DNA from: a virus
IMG/VR virus record: IMGVR_UViG_3300042908_001001
Location: 1 to 64,000 of that record
Strand: one strand, 5' to 3'
DNA: 64,000 bases
Shown: in pieces, positions 27,326 through 35,046 of the stretch
How positions within the stretch are numbered: position 1 is the stretch's first letter
Layout of the letters: the number at the start of each line of letters is the position of its first letter
Notes under the pieces: generated by a model
Database searches by the model: none
The model's input: the letters and a program-made list of their open reading frames with translations, nothing else
Told to the model about the DNA's origin: nothing
Made by a program: the position numbers and the translations under genes

Positions 27326-28149
27326 TGAACGTAAACAACGAATATCAACGCCTATTAGCTACCATCTTACATGGCGGCGATCGCGTTACAACCCGTAACC
27401 ATGATTGTATTAGTGACATTGACGGGATAAAGGCAAGTTTTGATTATTTCCCATTAGTTACTCTCAGGAAAATTGCGCCGAAAAAGGCTATTCGAGAAAT
27501 GGAATGGTTCATAAGTGGAGATACTAAATGCCCTGATGAATTGCTTGATTGGTGGGATGGACAACTGAATCCCGATGGGCATTATATACATGGATATGGA
27601 CATCAATTAAGAAATTTTAATTATGGATTTGATCAAATTGCCTTTGTAGCTAAAGCATTAAAAGAACACCAAAATAGTCGCAGGATTGTAACGACAACTT
27701 GGAATCCTGAAGAAATGGCAGAAATAACAGAAATAAATCAAAATCCAAACACACCCACGACTTGTCACGGAACTGAAACTCAGTTTTTTGTAAGGAATGG
27801 CAATCTATCAATTCACACTGTTCAACGGTCAGGTGATATACTCTTAGGAGTACCCCATAATTGGGTACAGTATTGGGCTTTGCTGTTGTTTTTTGCCCAT
27901 CATTCAGACTTGGGAGTAGGGAAGTTAGTTTGGACTTTCGGGGATGCCCACATCTATGATGATCCGAGCCATTTAGATTGTGCTAATGAAATTTTAAACG
28001 GTCAATCTTCAAAGGAAAAACCAGACTTAATTTATAAATATTCTGGGGGAGTTGATCATGTTGGATTGCCCGCTTTCAAGGCTTCTGATTTTACTATTGT
28101 CGGGACTATTCCTAAACCAGTAACCACAATTAAGCCAATATTATTTTAA
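27325..28149 (+). CDS. thyA: thymidylate synthase family protein
   Basis: 274 residues. It keeps the fold motifs: catalytic Cys147 (TTCHGTETQFF), QRSGDILLG with Arg168/Ser169, VPHNW with Asn179, FGDAHIY with His209/Tyr211, and SRR near 118-120. It departs from classical ThyA: the CH-xxx-QF active-site loop has one extra residue, and the usual PFN is PHN. It makes dTMP from dUMP, or possibly a hydroxymethyl-pyrimidine as phage homologues do. Asn179 favours dUMP over dCMP. Confidence 0.85.
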   Translation: MNVNNEYQRLLATILHGGDRVTTRNHDCISDIDGIKASFDYFPLVTLRKIAPKKAIREMEWFISGDTKCPDELLDWWDGQLNPDGHYIHGYGHQLRNFNYGFDQIAFVAKALKEHQNSRRIVTTTWNPEEMAEITEINQNPNTPTTCHGTETQFFVRNGNLSIHTVQRSGDILLGVPHNWVQYWALLLFFAHHSDLGVGKLVWTFGDAHIYDDPSHLDCANEILNGQSSKEKPDLIYKYSGGVDHVGLPAFKASDFTIVGTIPKPVTTIKPILF

Positions 28150-28161
28150 GAAGACTTGTTT

Positions 28162-28224
28162 ATGGAATACCTCGTTCTAGCTATCATATTCTTTGTTGCC
28201 GCTTTTATCTACATGGAAGCTTGA
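28162..28224 (+). CDS. possible 20-residue membrane peptide
   Basis: ATG preceded by AAGAAGAC; encodes a 20-residue almost wholly hydrophobic peptide ending MEA. Such micro-proteins occur in phages, but the length gives little statistical support. Confidence 0.3.
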   Translation: MEYLVLAIIFFVAAFIYMEA

Positions 28225-28263
28225 TCGATAAAAACGCTATAATTATTTTAAGGAGATAAAACG

Positions 28264-28530
28264 ATGATTGAGATTGAGCAACCACAACCCCATAAAATAT
28301 CTGTAAGCCTAGACTCGTTTAGCCCGTCATCAAAAAATATTGTAATGATTGATGATAAGGAGATTATAGCGAGTGAGATAACGATAAAAACTGCAATCAA
28401 TAAGCCAACATCAGTTACGATTACAATGCCTTATTGTGAAGTTCAAGCATTGATTAATTCACGATCAAATATTGCCTTGATTCCAAAAGTTAAATCAACT
28501 TTTGATAAAGTTGAAACTTGCAATCAATAA
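28264..28530 (+). CDS. hypothetical protein
   Basis: 88 residues, beta-rich, AAGGAGATAAAACG before ATG. No family recognised. Between the nucleotide operon and the fibre genes. Confidence 0.55.
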   Translation: MIEIEQPQPHKISVSLDSFSPSSKNIVMIDDKEIIASEITIKTAINKPTSVTITMPYCEVQALINSRSNIALIPKVKSTFDKVETCNQ

Positions 28531-28602
28531 AGCATCGCCAGAATTGCGGGAATGCTTAAATCACGCAAAAAGATTTGTCTAGGCATTAATCTGAATTATT
28601 TT

Positions 28603-28633
28603 AAATCCTGTTATTATTAAGGTAACAGGATTT
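28603..28633. terminator. hairpin upstream of fibre gene
   Basis: AAATCCTGTT and AACAGGATTT form a perfect 10-bp stem with an 11-base loop, followed by only GTCTAAAT. It may end the upstream transcript or act as a processing site. The motif GATTTGTCTA flanks it twice. Confidence 0.5.
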
Positions 28634-28668
28634 GTCTAAATAAAATGTTAACGGGCTAAGGTTTAACA

Positions 28669-30474
28669 ATGACAGAAAATATTACAATAAGACAAGGGGA
28701 AACTTACTATTTTCCACCATTTGAGATTGATGGTGACTGGACAGGAGGGGTCTGTCGTGGACAAATCAGGGATGATTATAAGTACCTTGATGGTTCAGTC
28801 TTGGCTTATTTGCAATTTGAGGCTTTAACCTATGATCCTGCTACAGAGAAAACAACGGTAAAGCCTTATATTGATCATCAGTTCACATCGTCAATTCCGC
28901 CGCATCCCAAGTGGAAAAGGGGGAGTATTCTTTCGGAAAAAAACGCTTACTTGCTCGACATTGAAATTGAAAAAGATGGGGTAGTTACGAAAACTGATAC
29001 CAACCTTGTAGAGATTATTCCAGAGGTAACAGATAACTCAATCGTAGTTGATCCCCCGATTATTTGGGACGGAAGCATTGATCGTGTTGAATTGACAGAA
29101 GCTAATGGATTGATCAAAACTTATACGGTTTGGGGGACTCCAAACGAAACAGTCAATCTTGGAACCTTTGATGTTGCGGATGGACAAGATGGTGAGGATG
29201 GAGAAGATGGTGAGGATGGAGAAAACGGCGTAGGGGTTGAGTCGGTAACTTATAACGAGTCAACGAATACATTGACTGTTACTTTAACCGATGGAACCTT
29301 AACTGAAACGGGAAGCTTAAAGGGAGGCAAAGGAGATCAGGGTGATAGTATTGACAGCGTTGATTTGTCTGAAACAAATGGATTAATTAAAACTTATGAA
29401 ATAACCAGCAACAACCAGGTTATTGGTACGTTTAATATTGCAGATGGTGCCGATGGTAATAATGCTGATTTAGATCCGTTAACGATTAAAACTCGTTACG
29501 AATCAAATGCAAACACTAACGCTTTTACTGATGCTGAAAAGACTAAACTTGCAAATTTAGAAACGACCCTTAGTGCAAAAGCTGATTTGATTGGGGGTGT
29601 AATTCCTAATAGTCAAATTCCTAGTATTGCAATTACTGAATTTTTAGGAGAAGTTGCTAATGAATCGGCAATGCTTGCTTTAGTCGGACAAAAAGGAGAT
29701 TGGGCTATTCGCGTTGATACAAGCTCAATGTGGATTTTAACTGGCAATACTCCCTCAAGTTTGGATAATTGGTTAGATGTCCCTACGCCTTCCAGTGGGG
29801 TTGCCAGCGTTAATGGTCATCAAGGGATCGTCGTTTTAAGCTATTCAGACGTAGGGGCGGCAAGCTCGGCACAAGGCACAAAAGCTGATACAGCTTTACA
29901 GCATGGTGATATTGGAGTTTCTGTTCAATCCTATAACGTAAATACCGTAATTGATGCGTCTTATGTTCGTACCGACAATAATTATACAAACACTGAAAAG
30001 ACTAAGCTCGCAGGAATTGAGTCGGGCGCACAGGTAAACGTCCGATCTGACTGGAACGCTACTAGTGGTAATGCCCAAATATTAAACAAGCCTACTCTAG
30101 GAACGGCGGCGGCAACAGACACATCAAGTTATGCTACTGCGGCGCAGGGCGCGAAAGCTGATACGGCTTTACAACCAAAACAAAAAAATGTTGTGTCTGT
30201 TAATTCAACCGTAAACCTAACATTAAACTCAGTTTATTATCAGTTTTATACCCCGACTGTTGCATCAGTTGACGTGATTTGTCCTGCCCTAACAATCGGT
30301 GATAATTTTGAGATTGAAATCTTTAATAAGCATGAAACAAATGCTTTGGTTATTAAAGATAGTGCATCTAATACATTAGGAACCTTAAGCCCAACGTCTA
30401 TTACGGAAGATCGTAGTTGTCGTCTTTTTTGGGACGGTGCTGATTTACATTACTTGCCTTTAGGAGGTTATTAA
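28669..30474 (+). CDS. tail fibre with collagen-like segment
   Basis: 601 residues. Residues 1-110 resemble virion-attachment domains; at about 172-190 there is a Gly-x-y run (GQDGEDGEDGEDGENG) that should form a collagen-like triple helix; two or more copies of a fibre repeat follow (FTDAEKTKLANLET, YTNTEKTKLAGIES), as in many trimeric fibres. The C-terminal 90 residues are a beta domain likely to be the distal tip. A LamG protein follows two bases later. Host adsorption. Confidence 0.8.
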   Translation: MTENITIRQGETYYFPPFEIDGDWTGGVCRGQIRDDYKYLDGSVLAYLQFEALTYDPATEKTTVKPYIDHQFTSSIPPHPKWKRGSILSEKNAYLLDIEIEKDGVVTKTDTNLVEIIPEVTDNSIVVDPPIIWDGSIDRVELTEANGLIKTYTVWGTPNETVNLGTFDVADGQDGEDGEDGEDGENGVGVESVTYNESTNTLTVTLTDGTLTETGSLKGGKGDQGDSIDSVDLSETNGLIKTYEITSNNQVIGTFNIADGADGNNADLDPLTIKTRYESNANTNAFTDAEKTKLANLETTLSAKADLIGGVIPNSQIPSIAITEFLGEVANESAMLALVGQKGDWAIRVDTSSMWILTGNTPSSLDNWLDVPTPSSGVASVNGHQGIVVLSYSDVGAASSAQGTKADTALQHGDIGVSVQSYNVNTVIDASYVRTDNNYTNTEKTKLAGIESGAQVNVRSDWNATSGNAQILNKPTLGTAAATDTSSYATAAQGAKADTALQPKQKNVVSVNSTVNLTLNSVYYQFYTPTVASVDVICPALTIGDNFEIEIFNKHETNALVIKDSASNTLGTLSPTSITEDRSCRLFWDGADLHYLPLGGY

Positions 30475-30475
30475 A

Positions 30476-31474
30476 ATGGGAAATATTATTTATTCAAGAC
30501 AGCAACTTGTTACGGGTTCTACTTCTATTGCTAACATGACCCCCCAAGGGGTTAGATCAACTGATTTTACGGCTACAGCTAACTCAATTTATGACATTAC
30601 GGCTAGTTGTAGAATGACCTTACCAAGTAATCCTAGTATTGGCGATAGAGTAGCTTTTATTCTTACCTCAAATGCTATTTTTGACATCACATCTACCGAT
30701 AGAATTGATGGCAGAGTATTGGCAACAGATTTTGTTAGAAGAGTACAAGTAACAGGTATTTGGTTTGTTTGGACTTATTCTGGATCAACTAATGGATGGA
30801 TTTGGAATAGTGTTTACACCTCAAGCATAGGTGAGGTTTATGTTGGCACAGGTGACGCTAATACTGTTTTATACCTCAAATTTGATGAAGCTACTCCAAT
30901 AGATTCTTCTGTAATTCCTAAAACCTTAACGGTTGTAGGTACTTCTCAAAATACGAGTGACAAAAAGATTGGTACTTCTAGTCGTTCTTTTGCACAAAGT
31001 AACAGTTATATCACCGTAAACCACCCTGATTTGACTTTAGGGACTGGTAATTTTACGATAGAATCGTGGGTTAAATATTCTTCATTTTCTGGTTCATCTG
31101 CTAGAGGTTTATTTATGGTTAATACTGAGGGTTTAGGTGGGCCAGGGCAATTAAATATAAATCGTCAGGCTAATATGTTTCTTCAAAGTACGGCTATCCC
31201 CGAAGTGAGTGTTAGTAATACATTTGCTCCTATAAATACATGGCATCATTTGGCAATTACAAGGAGTGGTAACACCTTTACTATTTGGGTTAATGGGGTG
31301 GCTCGCGGCTCGACAACAAGCACGTCTAACTTAACAGGTACATTTTGGGCAATTGGGACTTATAATACTTCAAGCTATTGTTGGGGTGGGTTAATTGATT
31401 CTTTCCGAATTACAAAGGGTATTGCGCGATATACAGGTACGTTTAACCCAGAAACGGATACGGGGCTTACTTAG
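30476..31474 (+). CDS. LamG-domain receptor-binding protein
   Basis: 332 residues. Residues 1-115 form a beta-rich attachment region; residues about 120-330 form a LamG/concanavalin A-like sandwich (VLYLKFDEATPIDSS, GNFTIESWVKYSSF, WHHLAITRSGNTFTIWVNG). Likely glycan or surface binder, partner of the collagen-like fibre immediately upstream. Similar domain to 6511-7542. Confidence 0.75.
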   Translation: MGNIIYSRQQLVTGSTSIANMTPQGVRSTDFTATANSIYDITASCRMTLPSNPSIGDRVAFILTSNAIFDITSTDRIDGRVLATDFVRRVQVTGIWFVWTYSGSTNGWIWNSVYTSSIGEVYVGTGDANTVLYLKFDEATPIDSSVIPKTLTVVGTSQNTSDKKIGTSSRSFAQSNSYITVNHPDLTLGTGNFTIESWVKYSSFSGSSARGLFMVNTEGLGGPGQLNINRQANMFLQSTAIPEVSVSNTFAPINTWHHLAITRSGNTFTIWVNGVARGSTTSTSNLTGTFWAIGTYNTSSYCWGGLIDSFRITKGIARYTGTFNPETDTGLT

Positions 31475-31520
31475 TAATTGATTTTGTAAGTGCCAATGGG
31501 TTTGGAGATTGTTCTTTTGC

Positions 31521-31745
31521 CTAAACCCCTTCTTTAGCATATCGTTCTAATCTTTTTTCCAACATTTGCAAATACTTACTGGGATTATCTTTCCAGTATT
31601 TTTTTTGCCTCTCGTTTCTTAATTCTTTAAATTCATCCCTACTTGCGACGCATTTTGAACAGACTCCCATTTCATAAGTAGTCTTCCCTTGTAATCTTCT
31701 ATCGCAAATCTGACAAGTTTTTACTGGTATGTATTTTTTAGTCAT
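31521..31745 (-). CDS. small zinc-finger basic protein
   Basis: 74 residues. Two Cys pairs (CQICDRRL ... GVCSKCV) form a treble-clef-like finger, followed by a basic helix (RQKKYWKDNPSKY). The basic N-P/W repeat resembles those in the proteins at 48033 and 54970. It stands alone on the minus strand between fibre and portal genes, typical of HNH-like mobile inserts that have lost the catalytic part. Confidence 0.6.
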   Translation of the reverse strand: MTKKYIPVKTCQICDRRLQGKTTYEMGVCSKCVASRDEFKELRNERQKKYWKDNPSKYLQMLEKRLERYAKEGV

Positions 31746-31785
31746 TGTTATTATTTAGATATGTATATTAATTAATAACAATGAG

Positions 31786-33270
31786 ATGGAAAATATTAAA
31801 ACAGATAGCGGGTTGACCGATGTGATGGACAGGGCAAATATCCCCATCAAAGAATCCGACTTAAGCTTAGGGATGATAATTGACGATGTTACGACATTGG
31901 AGCTATATCGCAGTTCTAGCCTTATTAAAAAGATTATTGACGCAATCCCTGAAGCCGCTACAGAGAAGCCCTTTAATATCGATTTAGGGGCATCATCGAG
32001 CGAAGGCGTTGATATTTATGGTGAACTCGAAAAAATACCCTGTTCTATTCATCGAAACGGATTTAGAGAAGAATTTCATGGAGTTAATGAAGCCTTTTTT
32101 GAAGCCGATCAAATGGCTCGATTATTTGGTAACTCCTATATTTTTATGGGTATCAATGACGGTCAAACAAACGATCAACCTGTCAATATAAATAATATTA
32201 CTTCGATTGATTATTTATACGTTTTATCGCATCAACAGTTAACGTCAGACGGGGCTAATAATCGCTATTTCTATTCATACAATATCAATGGACATGAGGG
32301 ATTAAAAGAAACAAATTATATTCACCCTAGTAGGGTATTAAGATTTTACGGCTCTAAGATTCCATCGGGAATAAGTATTGGAACTTATCAAGATGATTCG
32401 ATTATTCAATCTGTTTACAATTCATTCATCAGGATGTCAGGGGCTGTAGGGGCTTCTCACGATATGCTTCAAAAGCATTCGGCTTTTATTTATGCAATTA
32501 AAGGATACGAGAGTGCAATTGGTTGGCAGGAAACAAAAAGGGATTATTGGTTTAAAGGGATATTTAAGGGGGTTTTAGACGCAGTAGGTCGGACTGGGGG
32601 AATATTAATGGACGCGGGATCAACAGCTAGTTTTATTAATAGAAACTATGGAGGTGTTGATACTCTTGTAAATCTATTAATGGGTTGGTTTGTAGCACAT
32701 TCAGGATTGCCAAAATCTATGTTACTAGAAAGTAGTGAGTCATCAGCTTTTAGTGACAAGGGTTTTTCTGATAGGGTACAGTTTGCGCGTTCTACTAGTA
32801 GTTATCAATCAAATCACTATAAACCTAAATTAAAAACATTAATTAGTTATTATTTAGCGTCTAAACAATCCATTATTAAAAAAGTAGATAAGCTTGACAT
32901 TTCATTCCCTAGCGTCTTAGTTTTGACTCCAAAAGAGCAAGCGGAATTAGAGGGGATATATTCCAAAAATGATGACCTTTATATGAAGAATGGGGTATTA
33001 ACCGAAAATGAAGTTAGGCAATCTCGTTTTTCAGGGACTAACTTTGGTACAAGTATCACCCTAGATATTAATGTTACATCCGATTTAATCGAACAAAGGA
33101 GACAAGAAAAGATGACCAACCAAAACAAACTTAATCAACAGCAACAGCAACCAATTATTAAGACGGATTCGGGTGACAAAATAATTATCAATGGCGTTGT
33201 ATTGCCCCTGTCTGAATATGAGTCTATGTACGACATTGAAGAAATGGAAAAACTTGAGGACAAAAAATAG
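31786..33270 (+). CDS. portal protein (DUF1073 family)
   Basis: 494 residues. The DUF1073 portal pattern is clear: NIPIKESDLSLG start, a charged wing region, and GLPKSMLLESSESSAFSDKG near residue 305-325, then a Gln/Asn-rich C-terminus. Twelve copies should form the head vertex through which DNA passes. Minor head gene follows; capsid genes are 10 kb away on the other strand. Confidence 0.85.
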   Translation: MENIKTDSGLTDVMDRANIPIKESDLSLGMIIDDVTTLELYRSSSLIKKIIDAIPEAATEKPFNIDLGASSSEGVDIYGELEKIPCSIHRNGFREEFHGVNEAFFEADQMARLFGNSYIFMGINDGQTNDQPVNINNITSIDYLYVLSHQQLTSDGANNRYFYSYNINGHEGLKETNYIHPSRVLRFYGSKIPSGISIGTYQDDSIIQSVYNSFIRMSGAVGASHDMLQKHSAFIYAIKGYESAIGWQETKRDYWFKGIFKGVLDAVGRTGGILMDAGSTASFINRNYGGVDTLVNLLMGWFVAHSGLPKSMLLESSESSAFSDKGFSDRVQFARSTSSYQSNHYKPKLKTLISYYLASKQSIIKKVDKLDISFPSVLVLTPKEQAELEGIYSKNDDLYMKNGVLTENEVRQSRFSGTNFGTSITLDINVTSDLIEQRRQEKMTNQNKLNQQQQQPIIKTDSGDKIIINGVVLPLSEYESMYDIEEMEKLEDKK

Positions 33271-33444
33271 ATGCTTAATTTCTTATTTGGTGTGTTAATT
33301 GGATTCGCGATCGCCTATTATGTTTTAACAAAATTAGCCGCTAGACTCGTCATTCTTTCGACTGTTGACATACTCCAGAAAATAGCAGACTCGGAAGGGA
33401 AACAACCTATTAATTTTAAACATGAACAATCAAATAGAAATTAA
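33271..33444 (+). CDS. small single-pass membrane protein
   Basis: 57 residues, ATG immediately after the portal stop. Residues 2-20 are a transmembrane helix (FLFGVLIGFAIAYYVL), then a short amphipathic tail. Overlaps the next start by 23 bp. A HIP1 octamer lies within it. Function unknown. Confidence 0.55.
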   Translation: MLNFLFGVLIGFAIAYYVLTKLAARLVILSTVDILQKIADSEGKQPINFKHEQSNRN

Positions 33445-34090
33445 AGAAGACGCTAAAACTAGGGATGATTTAATCTGGAATGATAAAGAAAAAATCTACT
33501 ATCACGCTAACGGTAGGAAAATTTCTCAATATCAGATGCTTCAGTTAATTAGGCGTGAACAAAAAGCGTTTAATCAAGATATTGACGTTTACACTAGAGG
33601 GTTATTAAATAAGGCTATAAGTTTTGAAGATTATCAAAAGTTAGTTAAGGAGTCTGTCAGGGATTCTCATGTTCAAATGATGCGATTGGGTCGCGGTGGG
33701 AAGGAACGGACGGCGGCTATCCATTATCTAGACGTTGCCAACGAATTAAGGGAAAATCAATACCCCCCGTTGAGGGATTTATTTCAACAGTTAGCCGATG
33801 GTAAGCTTTCGGAAGCTCAACTCAAGGCAAGATTAAAAGCATACATCAAGGCTTCCAAAATCAGCTTTGAGCGGGGTAGAGAAAGCCAGCAAGCCATGAT
33901 TAAGCCGATGGAGGTTAGATTGTTAGGCTCTACCGATAGGCACTGCTCAGATTGCATTTATTACGCAAGTAGGGGTATTCAACCATTGGGGACGTTGCCA
34001 GTCCCAGGGCAAGCTTGCCAGTGTCGTCAAAACTGCCTTTGCTCTAAGATTTTTGGGACTCTTGAGGAGTTGGTAAAAAGATTAGCTTGA
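33422..34090 (+). CDS. minor head / head morphogenesis protein
   Basis: 222 residues. A helical N-terminus leads to a Cys-rich C-terminal block (HCSDCIYY ... QACQCRQNCLC) like that ending SPP1 gp7/Mu F-type head proteins. It follows the portal, the usual place. The stop codon overlaps a strong downstream promoter. Confidence 0.7.
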   Translation: MNNQIEIKEDAKTRDDLIWNDKEKIYYHANGRKISQYQMLQLIRREQKAFNQDIDVYTRGLLNKAISFEDYQKLVKESVRDSHVQMMRLGRGGKERTAAIHYLDVANELRENQYPPLRDLFQQLADGKLSEAQLKARLKAYIKASKISFERGRESQQAMIKPMEVRLLGSTDRHCSDCIYYASRGIQPLGTLPVPGQACQCRQNCLCSKIFGTLEELVKRLA

Positions 34091-34115
34091 CAAAAATTAA
34101 AACATTTATTATGAT
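34087..34115 (+). promoter_or_regulatory. strong promoter of non-coding RNA region
   Basis: TTGACA (34087-34092), 17 bp, TATGAT (34110-34115). Both boxes are near consensus. It overlaps the stop of the minor head gene and points into a 500-bp stretch with no credible ORF. Confidence 0.8.
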
Positions 34116-34427
34116 TTTAGATAAGGTGATCAAGGCTAGTGAATCCCGAATGGGTGTACCGTTCAGTGACCCACGAGCGTAGTAAGAACGATAAGAGTTG
34201 CACTTATCCATTTATACGGATAAGTCTAGTAATGATCTCCTTTAACGGGCGGAATAGAAAGTGGATTCTCTCGGAATGATCAACCGAATGGTATGTCACA
34301 TCCGTCCATTCCCGTTTTCGGGATACATGGGAGAGATGATAGGGAGTACCCTAAAAAGTGCGATGAACTATCACCACTCCAGCCTAGTGAAGTGTGTCCC
34401 GTTTTCGGAAAAACAAGGCGATCAAAA
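34116..34427 (+). ncRNA. structured non-coding RNA segment
   Basis: No ORF here has a ribosome site. Inverted repeats include a perfect 8-bp hairpin ACTTATCC/GGATAAGT (34202-34225), GAATGG/CCATTC, two CCCGTTTTCGG hairpins (near 34311 and 34398), and GATAG/CTATC. At 34247-34308 a short cloverleaf can be drawn: 7-bp acceptor GGGCGGA/TCCGTCC, a 4-bp D arm and an anticodon arm with loop ATGATCA (GAT), but no room for a T arm. It may be a degenerate tRNA. Confidence 0.5.
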
Positions 34428-34526
34428 GCGGCTAATGGCGGAAATATGAGAGACGCGCTTGATTTTATCAGGTTCTTATCCCCTTTTTGAGGGTAAGAGT
34501 CCAGTTGCAAGTTCTGGTTAGCCGCG
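34428..34526 (+). tRNA. degenerate class II (Leu-like) tRNA
   Basis: Acceptor GCGGCTA (34428-34434) pairs perfectly with TAGCCGC (34519-34525). D stem GCG/CGC; the stretch GGCGGAA ... GACGCGCT is characteristic of tRNA-Leu. A long variable arm (TCTTA-CCC/GGG-TAAGA) and a T arm CCAG/CTGG with loop TGCAAGT follow. Defects: no GG in the D loop, G at T-loop position 55, and an anticodon arm with a 5-base loop, or a 7-base loop reading TTT if G-U pairs are used. Probably not a standard tRNA. Confidence 0.6.
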
Positions 34527-34539
34527 ATCGCCTTTAATT

Positions 34540-34610
34540 GGGGAGTTAGCAAAGAGGTAATGCAGGGGAGATTCGTCCCCGACACTCAGGTTCGAGTCCT
34601 GAACACCCCA
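34540..34610 (+). tRNA. tRNA-like gene with 6-base anticodon loop
   Basis: Acceptor GGGGAGT pairs with ACACCCC at 6 of 7 positions; D stem GCA/TGC with a GG-containing loop; T arm TCAGG-TTCGAGT-CCTGA is perfect; variable loop 5 bases; discriminator A. The anticodon stem GGGGA/TCCCC closes a loop of six bases (GATTCG) instead of seven. Identity (TTC, Glu?) is therefore uncertain. Confidence 0.65.
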
Positions 34611-34612
34611 TT

Positions 34613-34792
34613 TTATTTATCCTTAACCGAATTTTGCCCTGTAAGGTATCCGAGTATTCCCCCGATGCCTACCTTGGCAATATCCCCCGCAATGGGAAGG
34701 GATTCAATCGGGTTTTCCCAAGGTTTAGACGATAGCCAAATCACGACAATGGCAGTCACCACAAAGATAGGCAAAAACTCAGCAAGTTTCAT
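34613..34792 (-). CDS. small membrane protein
   Basis: 59 residues. ATG overlaps the stop of the upstream gene (ATGA). One clear transmembrane helix (FLPIFVVTAIVVIWL) and a second weaker glycine-rich one (VGIGGILGYL). Size and topology would suit a holin-type protein, but nothing specific supports it. Last gene of the minus-strand oxygenase operon; it ends just beyond the tRNA-like gene on the other strand. Confidence 0.6.
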   Translation of the reverse strand: MKLAEFLPIFVVTAIVVIWLSSKPWENPIESLPIAGDIAKVGIGGILGYLTGQNSVKDK

Positions 34793-35046
34793 TTAATATT
34801 CCTGTTATTTTTAATGACAAGTAGAGCTATTTTAGGGATTGTAACCCCCATCCAAAAAAGATTAAGCCATGTCGATGAATAAGCACCGTAAAACCCAGTA
34901 TAAATTACAAGAAACAATCCCCCTAAAAAATTAGAAATAAGATATGAAAACGAGTCTGTTGTGATTTTTTTGTTAAAACTTAAATAATAAGACCCTAATA
35001 CTAAAATCGTTCCAATCCACCCAAGAATATCAATTAATAGTTTCAT
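34789..35046 (-). CDS. three-helix membrane protein
   Basis: 85 residues, three hydrophobic segments (ILGWIGTILVLGSYYLS; FLGGLFLVIYTGFYGAY; FWMGVTIPKIALLVI), resembling the CBU_0592-like family of small bacterial membrane proteins. Start overlaps the oxygenase stop (TAATG). Function unknown. Confidence 0.6.
   Translation of the reverse strand: MKLLIDILGWIGTILVLGSYYLSFNKKITTDSFSYLISNFLGGLFLVIYTGFYGAYSSTWLNLFWMGVTIPKIALLVIKNNRNIK

Noticed and set aside
34280-34585. 101-codon minus-strand ORF
   Set aside because: It is antisense to the tRNA-like and hairpin region, has no ribosome site or family, and arises from stop-poor structured RNA.
34560-34796. 78-codon plus-strand ORF
   Set aside because: It starts inside the tRNA-like gene and runs antisense to a better supported small membrane gene with an ATGA overlap.
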